DNA from: CAZIGM01 sp964538675
Lineage (GTDB): Bacteria > Bacillota > Bacilli > Tepidibacillales > Tepidibacillaceae
Assembly (NCBI GenBank): GCA_964538675.1
Contig: CAZIGM010000044.1
Coordinates: 1-13,493, forward strand
Direction: 5' to 3'
DNA: 13,493 nucleotides
Below the pieces are notes generated by a model that was not told the DNA's origin, did no database searches, and was given only the letters and a program-made list of their open reading frames with translations. The position numbers and the translations under genes were made by a program. Below, piece after piece: positions 7,342-13,493 of this stretch. Numbering within the stretch: the first letter of the stretch is position 1; each line of letters begins with the position of its first letter.

Positions 7342-8236
7342 AAATATCGGCTTAAGTATTTTAATTATGGTTTTACTTATAAGTGTTGCAGGATGTAGCA
7401 GTCAAAATGAAACAAATGAAGAAATAATAGCGGAGTATACAGATGGACAAGTAACTAAGTCTGAGTTCGATATATATTTAGGCATTGCTAATTTTTTTGA
7501 ACCTGGGTTAACTGAATATTTAGAGCAAAGTGATGATGAAACTAAGGAAAAAATATTGGAGGCTTATTTAGAAACGTATATTGGTGAAAAATATTTGGCA
7601 GGACAAATAAAAGATGATAAATCGTTAGAGGAAAAAGCAGACTATACTTTGCAATTATTAAAAGAACAATATATTCAAGATCTTGGTTCTGAAGAAACCT
7701 ATCAAGAAACATTAACTAATCTGAACATAACAGAGGATAATCTTTATGATTATTTGTATCGTTATTATAAGGCTGAAGATTATTTTGTAAAAAAGAAATA
7801 TGAAGAAGATAAAGATAAATTTGCGGTTGCAACGGTTAGTCATATACTAATAAGTAATGAAGAACGTACTGATGAAGAAGCAAAAGAACGTGCAGAAGAA
7901 GTTTTAACTAAATTAAAAGCTAATGGAGATTTTTCCGCCTTGGCGAAAGAATATTCAGATGATCCTGGAAGTAAGGATAACGGTGGAACTTATGAGGATG
8001 TTCCAGTGGCATTATGGGTATCAGAATTTATGGAAGCAACTATTTCATTACCAATAAATGAAATAAGTGATCTAGTTAAAACGGATTATGGATATCATAT
8101 TATTAAAGTGACTGAAAGGGATATTCCTGCATTAGATAAAGTATCAGATGATGTTAGAAATATTATTTTTTCGGACGAATATAGTAACTTTATGGAAAAC
8201 GAGTTATCAAACGTTATTAAAAATATAAATTTATAA
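7328..8236 (+). CDS. PrsA-like lipoprotein, parvulin-type peptidyl-prolyl cis-trans isomerase
   Basis: A membrane-anchored foldase at the outer face of the cytoplasmic membrane, expected to help exported proteins fold. The 302-aa product starts with a lipoprotein signal (MKKFKN, hydrophobic 8-20) and a lipobox SVAGC with the lipidated Cys at 23. Residues ~30-165 are a helical SurA/PrsA-like chaperone part. The parvulin domain spans ~168-264 with VSHILIS, FSALAKEYSDDPGSKDNGG and the closing TDYGYHIIKVTER. The ATG overlaps mfd by 14 nt with AAGGGGA upstream, so translation is probably coupled. Such a gene between mfd and spoVT is a clostridial feature of this cluster; B. subtilis prsA is elsewhere. 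I leave the symbol empty because several PrsA paralogues are usual. No terminator is visible after it. Confidence 0.9.
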   Translation: MKKFKNIGLSILIMVLLISVAGCSSQNETNEEIIAEYTDGQVTKSEFDIYLGIANFFEPGLTEYLEQSDDETKEKILEAYLETYIGEKYLAGQIKDDKSLEEKADYTLQLLKEQYIQDLGSEETYQETLTNLNITEDNLYDYLYRYYKAEDYFVKKKYEEDKDKFAVATVSHILISNEERTDEEAKERAEEVLTKLKANGDFSALAKEYSDDPGSKDNGGTYEDVPVALWVSEFMEATISLPINEISDLVKTDYGYHIIKVTERDIPALDKVSDDVRNIIFSDEYSNFMENELSNVIKNINL

Positions 8237-8276
8237 TTATTTAGAACGTAAAATTTGTTTCTTAAATGTCTTTGTT

Positions 8277-8306
8277 GAATAATAATTTACCAAAAGAAGA
8301 ATACTA
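8277..8306 (+). promoter_or_regulatory. SigmaG-type promoter for spoVT
   Basis: GAATA (8277-8281), exactly 18 nt, then AATACTA (8300-8306). The sigmaG pattern is GMATR-N18-CATNHTA; only the first -10 base differs (A for C). The start site would be near 8313, leaving a ~79-nt leader. In B. subtilis spoVT is transcribed by sigmaG in the forespore, so site and gene agree. Confidence 0.6.
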
Positions 8307-8331
8307 TGGGCAAAACAAGAGAAAATATAAA

Positions 8332-8359
8332 TGTAACATTAAATAGAAAAATTGTTACA
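8332..8359 (+). repeat. Inverted repeat in the spoVT leader
   Basis: TGTAACA (8332-8338) and TGTTACA (8353-8359) are perfect 7-bp arms 14 nt apart. They lie downstream of the proposed sigmaG start site and 14 nt before the GTGAGG ribosome-binding site. It could be a leader hairpin or a dyad operator, for example for SpoVT itself, but nothing shown here decides this. Confidence 0.35.
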
Positions 8360-8391
8360 GCATATTAAGAAAGTGAGGCATCTAGAAAAAT

Positions 8392-8931
8392 ATGAAAGCG
8401 ACTGGTATTGTTCGCCGTATTGATGACTTAGGCAGAGTAGTTATACCAAAAGAAATCAGAAGAACCTTAAGGATAAGAGAAGGTGATCCTTTAGAAATAT
8501 TTGTTGATCGGGATGGTGAAGTTATTCTTAAAAAATATTCTCCAATTGGAGAATTAGGGGATTTTGCAAAGGAATATGTTGAGTCATTATATGAGAATTT
8601 GAATTTAACATCAATAATATCTGATAGGGATATAATTATTGCTGTGGCAGGTGCTAGCAAAAAAGATTATCTTGAGAAGTCCATAGGAAAAATTGTTGAG
8701 CAAAGCATGGAAAATAGAAAAACAATAAGTGAGACGAATCCAGGAAATTACAGTATAGTAAAGGATTCAATGGAAAATTATTCTTCTTTCGTAATAGCAC
8801 CGATAATTGCGGGAGGGGATCCAATCGGATCAGTAATAATAATTGGTAAAGAAAATACGAAGATAGGGATTACAGAAACTAAGATGGCTGAGACAGCTGC
8901 ATTGTTTTTAGCAAAACAAATGGAACAATAG
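8392..8931 (+). CDS. spoVT: Stage V sporulation transcription factor SpoVT (AbrB family)
   Basis: SpoVT is a forespore DNA-binding regulator that tunes sigmaG-dependent genes, with both positive and negative effects, and affects spore properties and germination. At 179 aa it matches B. subtilis SpoVT (178). Residues 1-50 are the swapped-hairpin AbrB DNA-binding domain (MKATGIVRRIDDLGRVVIPK, EIRRTLRIREGDPLEI), and ~55-179 are the GAF-like C-terminal domain (IISDRDIIIAVAGASK, SSFVIAPII, GDPIGSVIIIG, KMAETAALFLAKQME). The ribosome-binding site GTGAGG (8373-8378) is 13 nt from the ATG, longer than usual. The gene seems to be a single unit between a sigmaG-like promoter and a strong terminator. 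Confidence 0.97.
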   Translation: MKATGIVRRIDDLGRVVIPKEIRRTLRIREGDPLEIFVDRDGEVILKKYSPIGELGDFAKEYVESLYENLNLTSIISDRDIIIAVAGASKKDYLEKSIGKIVEQSMENRKTISETNPGNYSIVKDSMENYSSFVIAPIIAGGDPIGSVIIIGKENTKIGITETKMAETAALFLAKQMEQ

Positions 8932-8970
8932 AAATAAAGAAGCAGGCATTGCCTGCTTCTTTATTTCTAT
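8928..8970 (+). terminator. Strong Rho-independent terminator after spoVT
   Basis: A perfect 20-bp stem (8928-8947 with 8951-8970) with the loop ATT and a GCAGGC/GCCTGC core. The spoVT stop codon lies within the left arm. The 3' arm is T-rich (CTTCTTTATTTCT) and the A-rich left arm makes it potentially two-directional. Confidence 0.9.
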
Positions 8971-9136
8971 ATAGAAAAAACTACGATTACTACAAATACA
9001 AAACTTGTAAAAATCATATAGTTTCTTATGTTTAATATTAAATTCTTTCTAAATAAAACAAGGTGAATTTAGTATTTGTATAATTAAGTTTACTTGGGTA
9101 AAAGATTTATTTACATATAGGAGTTTTATATAGTTA

Positions 9137-9165
9137 ATGAAAATAGGATTATATATTGATATAAT
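9137..9165 (+). promoter_or_regulatory. Vegetative-type promoter for the yabM-yabN-rqcP unit
   Basis: ATGAAA (9137-9142, 4 of 6 to TTGACA), a 17-nt spacer, then TATAAT (9160-9165) preceded by TG at -15/-14 (TGATATAAT). It lies in the 236-nt gap after the spoVT terminator and 41 nt before the next start codon. The rest of that gap (8971-9136) is AT-rich with no gene I can support. Confidence 0.5.
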
Positions 9166-9206
9166 ATGTAAAGTGTTTTCATTAATATTGAGGAGAGGGA
9201 TAAATA

Positions 9207-9566
9207 ATGGGTCCAAAGAGTAGATCTTTTGTGACTAGTGCAGCTATTCTTGGAGCCGCTTCATTAATATCAAAATTACTTGGAGCGGTTTATAGGATTC
9301 CCTATCAAAATATAGTTGGCGATGTTGGATTAGCTGCATATAATAAGGTTTATCCGCTGTATAGCATACTTTTAATAATTGCTACAGCAGGGTTCCCTCT
9401 TGCTGTTTCAAAAATAGTAGCTGAAAGACTTACATTAGGAGATAAAGCAGGAGCAAGAAGAGTATTAAGTATTTCAATATATGTATTATCGATTTCTGGA
9501 ATAATTTTTTTTATGCTTCTTTTTTTTGGTGCAGACTTTATTGCTAAATTAATGGGGGAATATTGA
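9207..9566 (+). CDS. N-terminal fragment of the SpoVB/YabM-type flippase
   Basis: 119 aa, the literal first open frame of the broken gene. It holds the first three or so membrane helices and the family start (SFVTSAAILGAASLISKLLGAVYRIPY, given here in pieces: SFVTSAAILGAASLIS, KLLGAVYRIPY; then TAGFPLAVSKIVAER at ~60-74). It ends LMGEY at the frame break and is unlikely to work alone. Confidence 0.6.
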   Translation: MGPKSRSFVTSAAILGAASLISKLLGAVYRIPYQNIVGDVGLAAYNKVYPLYSILLIIATAGFPLAVSKIVAERLTLGDKAGARRVLSISIYVLSISGIIFFMLLFFGADFIAKLMGEY

Positions 9567-9618
9567 ATTATCAATAGTTATCAAAAGCGTTTCATTTGCA
9601 TTATTAATTGTTCCAGTA

Positions 9619-10893
9619 ATGGCTGCTATAAGGGGTTATTATCAAGGGCACCAATATATGATTCCAACAGCATATTCACAGATAGTAGAACAAATTATTA
9701 GGGTTATCACAATATTATTTTTGTCATATTATTTTGTTGAGTATGGTTATGGAGTCTACTATGCAGCGGCTGGAGCTACTTTTGGTGCAGTAACAGGTGG
9801 CATATTTGCATTTTTAATATTGTTACTTTATTGGAAAAAAACTAATAGAATAACAGATGAAATAGTATTAGAAAGTGGTAATATACATACTGATGAACAG
9901 GAAAAAGTAAAAACAGTTATAGATAAAATTCTATATTATTCTATACCAATAGCATTAGGATCTATATTTTTACCATTATTAGGGTTAGTCGATTCTTTTT
10001 CGGTATCTAATATATTGAGACAAGTTATATTAAAATCAGAATATATATTTGGTGTATATATAAAAAGTCAAAATATAACTCAATATATTGAATACTGGTT
10101 TGGCATTTATTCAAGGGGACAAGCTCTAGTACAATTTGCAGCATTTTTTGCTACGGCATTGTCTATTGCTTTAGTACCAGCAATATCTGAGGGGAAAATA
10201 AAAAATGATTCCAATTTGGTAATAAGAAGATCGGAATTAGCACTAAGACTTACTTTAATAATAAGTTTACCTGCGACAATTGGGCTAGCTATATTAGCGA
10301 AGCCAATAAATATAATGCTTTATAAGGACGCTGTAGGTTCGATTACAATAGCAATATATGCATTGGTAATTATATTCTCTACTTTATATGTAACTTCTGC
10401 TGGAATATTACAAGGGTTAGGTAGAGTTATGGTACCTGCAAAAAATTTATTTTTAGGAATTATTATAAAAGTAATATTAAATATTGTTTTAGTTTATTAC
10501 TTTGCTATTAATGGAGCTGTTATAGCGACAATATGTGCGTATATAGTTGCCTCAACTTTGAATATATTAGCAATTAAAAAAAGTATTGATATAAAACTTA
10601 ATTTTAATAATTTCTTCTGGAAGCCGATTATGGCAACTATTATGATGGGAATAATCGTGTATATATCGAAAGTGTTATTTTTACTCACTTTTGAACCATA
10701 TATAACGTCAGAGCGAACATTAATGCTAATTGTAACATTAATATCAGTATCAATTGGAGTTATATCTTTTTCAATTGGCTTATTTGTAACTGGTACTTTG
10801 ACTAAACAGGACCTATTATATATACCGAAATATGGAGAAAAAATAATAAAAGTGGCAGAAAAATTAAGGATACTAAAAATTAAGGGAGATTAA
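9619..10893 (+). CDS. C-terminal fragment of the SpoVB/YabM-type flippase
   Basis: 424 aa from the first ATG in the second frame. The homologous text begins about 23 codons earlier, at 9550-9618 (NIELSIVIKSVSFALLIVPV), and the ATG has no ribosome-binding site, so separate translation is doubtful. It carries the remaining hydrophobic helices and family motifs (AAIRGYYQGHQYMIPTAYSQ, YSRGQALVQFAAFFATAL, ALVPAISEG, SAGILQGLGRVMVPAKNL). The segment between GLVDSF and YSRGQ (~ residues 117-161) seems a little longer than usual. Confidence 0.6.
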   Translation: MAAIRGYYQGHQYMIPTAYSQIVEQIIRVITILFLSYYFVEYGYGVYYAAAGATFGAVTGGIFAFLILLLYWKKTNRITDEIVLESGNIHTDEQEKVKTVIDKILYYSIPIALGSIFLPLLGLVDSFSVSNILRQVILKSEYIFGVYIKSQNITQYIEYWFGIYSRGQALVQFAAFFATALSIALVPAISEGKIKNDSNLVIRRSELALRLTLIISLPATIGLAILAKPINIMLYKDAVGSITIAIYALVIIFSTLYVTSAGILQGLGRVMVPAKNLFLGIIIKVILNIVLVYYFAINGAVIATICAYIVASTLNILAIKKSIDIKLNFNNFFWKPIMATIMMGIIVYISKVLFLLTFEPYITSERTLMLIVTLISVSIGVISFSIGLFVTGTLTKQDLLYIPKYGEKIIKVAEKLRILKIKGD

Positions 10894-10895
10894 TT

Positions 10896-12371
10896 ATGTG
10901 TGGAAAAGTGATTGTTGTGGGGCTGGGATCAGGTAGTGGAGATCAGTTGTCTTTAGGTATTTTTAAATTGTTAAAAGGCGATAATTCATTATATTTAAGG
11001 ACTAAAGTACATCCCGTAACCAAATTTTTAGATAGTGAAAATATTAATTATGATACCTTTGATTTTTTATATGATAACCTTAGTCAATATGAACAAGTAT
11101 ATGAAAAAATAGCATCTATTTTGCTTGAAAAAGCATTAAATGGAGAATCATTAATTTATGCTGTACCTGGTAATCCTATGGTTGCAGAAAAAAGTATTCA
11201 AAATTTAATAGAGCTAGGGAAAGAAAACAACGTCGATATACAGATATTGGGAGGAGAAAGTTTTTTAGATACATTATTTTCTAAAGTAAAAATAGACCCT
11301 ATTGATGGGTTATTAGTTTTAAATGGTGAGACAATAAAACGAGCAGACTTAAGTCCTACAAAGAATATTGTTATTTGTCAAGTATATAACCAATATATAG
11401 CTTCAGAAATAAAAATAACTTTGATGGAGTTGTACCCAGATGAGATGTTGGTATATATAGTCTCTAATTTAGGTATTTATGATAAAGAGGAGATTAAACA
11501 AGTACCGTTATATAAATTAGATCATAATCAAGAGGATTTTCATCATTTAAGTTCAATATTTATTCCAAAAACTTTAGATAAAAATGTATACGATAAAGAC
11601 TTTTATAAGTTGATTGAACTAGTAAAAAAATTAAGAAGTCCAAGCGGGTGCCCTTGGGATAGAGCACAAACTCATCAATCAATAAGAAAAAATATGATTG
11701 AAGAAACATACGAGCTAGTAGAAACTATAGACAGTTTAGATATGAATCATATGATAGAGGAGTTAGGTGATGTATTATTACAAGTAATATTACATTCTCA
11801 GATTGCTAAGGATGAAGGCTTCTTTGATATTTATGATGTACTTGACGGACTAAACAAAAAACTTGTTAGAAGGCATCCTCATGTATTTGCTAAAGAGAAA
11901 GCAAAAGAAGCTGAAGAGGCATTAATACATTGGGAAAAAATCAAACAAAAGGAAAAGCAAGACAGAGGAACAAATACATTATCTAATTTAGATGGTATAC
12001 CTAAAGATTTGCCGGCAATTTATAAGGCATATAAATTACAAAAGAAAGCTGCAAGCGTAGGATTTGATTGGATAGAAATAAAGGATATATATAGTAAAAT
12101 AGAAGAAGAAGTACATGAAGTTAAAACTGCAGATAAGGAACATTTAAAAGAAGAAATTGGAGATTTATTATTTGCAGTAATAAATTTGTCTAGATTTATG
12201 AAAATAGATCCTGAAGATGCTCTCTCTGTGACTAATAGAAAGTTTATAAGCAGGTTTAAGTATATTGAGGATCAATTAAAAAAGGAAAATATATCGATAT
12301 ACGATGCATCTTTAGATTTAATGGAATCATATTGGAGTGAAGCAAAGGCTATAGAAAAAAGAGGGGATTAA
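10896..12371 (+). CDS. mazG: YabN: tetrapyrrole-methylase-like domain fused to MazG nucleoside triphosphate pyrophosphohydrolase
   Basis: The MazG part hydrolyses (d)NTPs, including aberrant ones, to NMP and pyrophosphate. The N-terminal part resembles corrin/porphyrin methylases but its substrate is unknown. The 491-aa product has the methylase-like domain at ~1-225, with the glycine motif GLGSGSGDQLSLG (9-21; the family more often has GLGPG) and YAVPGNPMVAEKS (88-100). MazG spans ~235-490, with SGCPWDRAQTHQS (250-262) and the metal-binding pattern EExxE (269-273) plus ExxD (289-292). A second weaker set follows at EEVHE (404-408) and EEIGD (419-423), as in duplicated MazG proteins. AAGGGAGA lies before the ATG and the start is 2 nt after the flippase stop. 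Same place and fusion as B. subtilis yabN. Confidence 0.95.
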   Translation: MCGKVIVVGLGSGSGDQLSLGIFKLLKGDNSLYLRTKVHPVTKFLDSENINYDTFDFLYDNLSQYEQVYEKIASILLEKALNGESLIYAVPGNPMVAEKSIQNLIELGKENNVDIQILGGESFLDTLFSKVKIDPIDGLLVLNGETIKRADLSPTKNIVICQVYNQYIASEIKITLMELYPDEMLVYIVSNLGIYDKEEIKQVPLYKLDHNQEDFHHLSSIFIPKTLDKNVYDKDFYKLIELVKKLRSPSGCPWDRAQTHQSIRKNMIEETYELVETIDSLDMNHMIEELGDVLLQVILHSQIAKDEGFFDIYDVLDGLNKKLVRRHPHVFAKEKAKEAEEALIHWEKIKQKEKQDRGTNTLSNLDGIPKDLPAIYKAYKLQKKAASVGFDWIEIKDIYSKIEEEVHEVKTADKEHLKEEIGDLLFAVINLSRFMKIDPEDALSVTNRKFISRFKYIEDQLKKENISIYDASLDLMESYWSEAKAIEKRGD

Positions 12372-12372
12372 T

Positions 12373-12594
12373 TTGAGAATCGATAAATTTTTAAAAGTTT
12401 CAAGAATTATTAAGCGAAGAACAGTAGCAAAGGAAATAACGAGTCAGGGGCGAATTATGGTAAATGATAGAGTTGCTAAAGCGAGTACTGAAGTCAAAGA
12501 AGGGGACATTATTAATTTAAAATTTGGTCAAAAACAATTAACTGTTCAGATTAAACAACTATTAGAATCATCAAAAAAAGGAAGATGCAGTTAA
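12373..12594 (+). CDS. rqcP: RqcP/YabO, S4-domain RNA-binding protein (C-terminus changed by a frameshift)
   Basis: RqcP works with RqcH on stalled 50S subunits to add alanine tails in ribosome quality control; it is related to Hsp15. The start is TTG, one base after the yabN stop, with GAGGGG 6 nt upstream. The S4 fold is at 1-60: MRIDKFLKVSRIIKRRTVAK, GRIMVNDRVAKAS, VKEGDIINLKF. The frame as written ends at 73 aa with KKGRCS. A run of seven A (12573-12579) precedes; with six A the frame reads SKKEDAVKMYEVISEE and stops at 12620-12622, giving 82 aa. That ending is the family's conserved tail, and B. subtilis YabO is 86 aa. The S4 domain is whole, so partial function is possible even if the shift is real. 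Confidence 0.9.
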   Translation: MRIDKFLKVSRIIKRRTVAKEITSQGRIMVNDRVAKASTEVKEGDIINLKFGQKQLTVQIKQLLESSKKGRCS

Positions 12595-12650
12595 AATGTA
12601 TGAAGTTATTAGCGAGGAATAGATACCTATTATCACAATTAATATTTTAT

Positions 12651-12710
12651 AAGAAGAAAGGAAATTTCTATTTTTTAGAATTTCCTTTATTAAATAAAAA
12701 TCTTCTTTTT
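12651..12710 (+). terminator. Probable terminator between rqcP and yabP
   Basis: The inner stem pairs 12657-12670 with 12676-12688 (13 bp, one bulged T, loop TTTTT; core AAAGGAAA/TTTCCTTT). An outer AAGAAGA (12651-12657) / TCTTCTT (12701-12707) pairing could enclose it, followed by TTT and more T. It closes the yabM-yabN-rqcP unit, 29 nt after the repaired rqcP stop. Confidence 0.6.
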
Positions 12711-12764
12711 TGTTCTAAAAATGTTGGTCAAGCAATATTATGTAGCAAGAAGGAGGGAAATAAT

Positions 12765-13052
12765 ATGGAAGATAAAACTTATAGAACTTTAAAACATGAA
12801 ATTAATCTAATAGATAGAGAAAACTTACAAATTACGGGAGTCAAAGATGTAGATAGTTTTGATAGCGAGGAGTTTTTACTTGATACAGAGTATGGGTATT
12901 TAAATATTTCTGGTAAAAACCTACATATAAAAGTTCTAAATTTAGATCAAGGTACAGTAGTAATTGAAGGAACAGTTAATAATATGAATTATATTAATGA
13001 TGGATATTCTTCTGATAAAACTAAAGGTATTTTTGGGAAGTTATTTAAGTGA
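12765..13052 (+). CDS. yabP: YabP, sporulation protein of the YabP/YqfC family
   Basis: A small mother-cell sporulation protein tied to spore cortex formation; its biochemical role is not known. The product is 95 aa (B. subtilis about 100). I chose the ATG at 12765 for its AGGAGGG site 7 nt upstream and the family start MEDKTYRTLKHEINLIDREN; the open frame reaches back to an ATG at 12585, but that part runs through rqcP and the terminator. Family features are LQITGVKDVDSFDSEEFLLDT (as LQITGVKDVDSF and EEFLLDT), GYLNISGKNLHI and VVIEGTVNNMNY, predicted as beta-strands. I found no convincing sigmaE promoter in the gap 12689-12764, although the preceding terminator suggests one is needed. Confidence 0.93.
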   Translation: MEDKTYRTLKHEINLIDRENLQITGVKDVDSFDSEEFLLDTEYGYLNISGKNLHIKVLNLDQGTVVIEGTVNNMNYINDGYSSDKTKGIFGKLFK

Positions 13053-13489
13053 CATTATCAGAACAATTTATAACATTAATAATAATGATTGTAAGTAGTT
13101 TTATTATTGGAATAATATTTGATGGGTATAGAGTATTCTTCAACAAATTAAATATATCAAAGTTGCTATTTTTTATTTTTGATGTCTGTTTTGGTGTATT
13201 ATCGGCTATATTTATTTTTCAATTACTTTTATGGTCTAACAATGGACAACTTAGACTAGTAATATTAATTGCGTTTTTTATAGGGTTATTACTATATTAT
13301 TTAATATTAAGTAAAATTTTTATTGTCTTTTGGGTATTTTACTTTAATATAGTTTATAAAGTTATGAAAGTATTAAGTCAGGTGATTGGTAATTTAATAT
13401 TAAAACCTATGAAGGTAATGTTTTATTTAATAGTAGGAATATTTGTCGTTATTAGGTGTTATTTTTATCAAATCGACATTTATTTGTAA
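13049..13489 (+). CDS. yabQ: YabQ, spore cortex biosynthesis membrane protein
   Basis: YabQ is a mother-cell membrane protein required for cortex formation in B. subtilis. The start is GTG, overlapping the yabP stop by 4 nt (GTGA), so translation is coupled; a weak GGGAAG lies 8 nt upstream. The 146-aa product is almost wholly hydrophobic with membrane segments near 6-25, 38-62, 69-105 (one or two) and 120-138. The N-terminal LSEQFITLIIMI... and FDGYRVFF fit the family's xxQFxT and DxYRxF start. B. subtilis YabQ is longer (about 211 aa); clostridial forms are shorter. The end IRCYFYQIDIYL is atypical and a neighbouring frame stays open to the window edge, so the true C-terminus is uncertain. 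Confidence 0.87.
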   Translation: MTLSEQFITLIIMIVSSFIIGIIFDGYRVFFNKLNISKLLFFIFDVCFGVLSAIFIFQLLLWSNNGQLRLVILIAFFIGLLLYYLILSKIFIVFWVFYFNIVYKVMKVLSQVIGNLILKPMKVMFYLIVGIFVVIRCYFYQIDIYL

Positions 13490-13493
13490 AAAC

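Larger units (their letters stand above)
9207..10893 (+). pseudogene. yabM: SpoVB/YabM-type polysaccharide (lipid-linked sugar) flippase, frameshifted
   Basis: A polytopic membrane protein of the MOP/MurJ-SpoVB superfamily, which flips lipid-linked saccharides for wall or cortex building. The gene is in two frames. Frame 3 runs from the ATG at 9207 (GAGGAGAGG upstream) to a stop at 9564-9566; frame 1 carries the rest to 10893. The break is at a run of five G (9554-9558). With four G the text reads KLMGNIELSIVIKS..., joining smoothly to the family motif PVMAAIRGYYQGHQYM. The repaired product would be 561 aa, within the family's range. Both halves are otherwise intact, with normal hydrophobic helices. 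The cause may be a sequencing error, a recent mutation or slippage; the sequence alone cannot say. It sits 2 nt before yabN, so the operon layout is normal. Confidence 0.8.

Noticed and set aside
9079..9084. A second TATAAT upstream of the flippase gene
   Set aside because: There is no acceptable -35 at 16-18 nt and no correctly placed TG; the box at 9160-9165 is better on both counts.
9137..9223. 28-codon open frame preceded by TAGGAG
   Set aside because: The spacing is 13 nt, it overlaps the flippase start and the predicted promoter, and the peptide has no recognisable character.
9550..9566. Classical -1 programmed frameshift in the flippase gene
   Set aside because: A -1 shift leads to the wrong frame; restoration needs +1 (or -2), and there is no slippery heptamer with a clear downstream stem.
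12585..12764. N-terminal extension of yabP
   Set aside because: The extension crosses the rqcP 3' end and the terminator; 12765 has AGGAGGG at ideal spacing and gives the normal YabP size.
12689..12764. SigmaE or sigmaK promoter for yabP
   Set aside because: I looked for KMATATW / CATACAWT and for AC / CATANNNTA at proper spacing and found only poor matches; TATTAT at 12736-12741 lacks a -35.

Overview
The window is one stretch of a low-GC, endospore-forming Firmicutes chromosome. It is clearly AT-rich by eye and looks clostridial rather than Bacillus-like in codon choice, although the gene order is the one known from Bacillus subtilis: glmU - prs - ctc/rplY - pth - fin - mfd - (PrsA-like PPIase) - spoVT - yabM - yabN - yabO/rqcP - yabP - yabQ. 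Every gene is on the + strand. I see no mobile element, CRISPR array, rRNA or tRNA.

Region 1 (1-2681) holds the 3' end of glmU (UDP-GlcNAc synthesis), prs (PRPP synthetase) and the L25/Ctc ribosomal protein gene, ended by a hairpin-plus-T-run terminator. The prs-rplY gap holds a sigmaB/sigmaF-like promoter, and it overlaps a hairpin that pairs with the rplY Shine-Dalgarno. Region 2 (2682-3759) holds pth, with an extended -10 promoter, and fin, the anti-sigmaF factor, with a well-spaced sigmaF-like promoter; a clear terminator closes it. Region 3 (3760-8970) holds mfd, overlapped by a PrsA-like peptidyl-prolyl isomerase lipoprotein gene, then spoVT behind a sigmaG-like promoter and before a 20-bp perfect terminator stem.

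Region 4 (8971-12710) is a probable operon: a SpoVB/YabM-type lipid-linked sugar flippase, yabN (methylase-like domain fused to MazG) and rqcP. In this region two genes are broken by a single extra base in a homopolymer: the flippase in a run of five G at 9554-9558, and rqcP in a run of seven A at 12573-12579. In both cases removing one base restores a convincing family C-terminal sequence. Region 5 (12711-13493) holds the cortex-assembly pair yabP-yabQ with a 4-nt GTGA overlap.

The genes link cell-wall precursor supply, translation upkeep (L25, Pth, RqcP), DNA repair (Mfd), nucleotide housekeeping (YabN/MazG) and the sporulation programme (Fin, SpoVT, YabP, YabQ). No wholly new gene system is visible. 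The points most worth a second look are the combined promoter/SD-occluding hairpin before rplY, the forespore-type promoters, and the paired homopolymer frame breaks.
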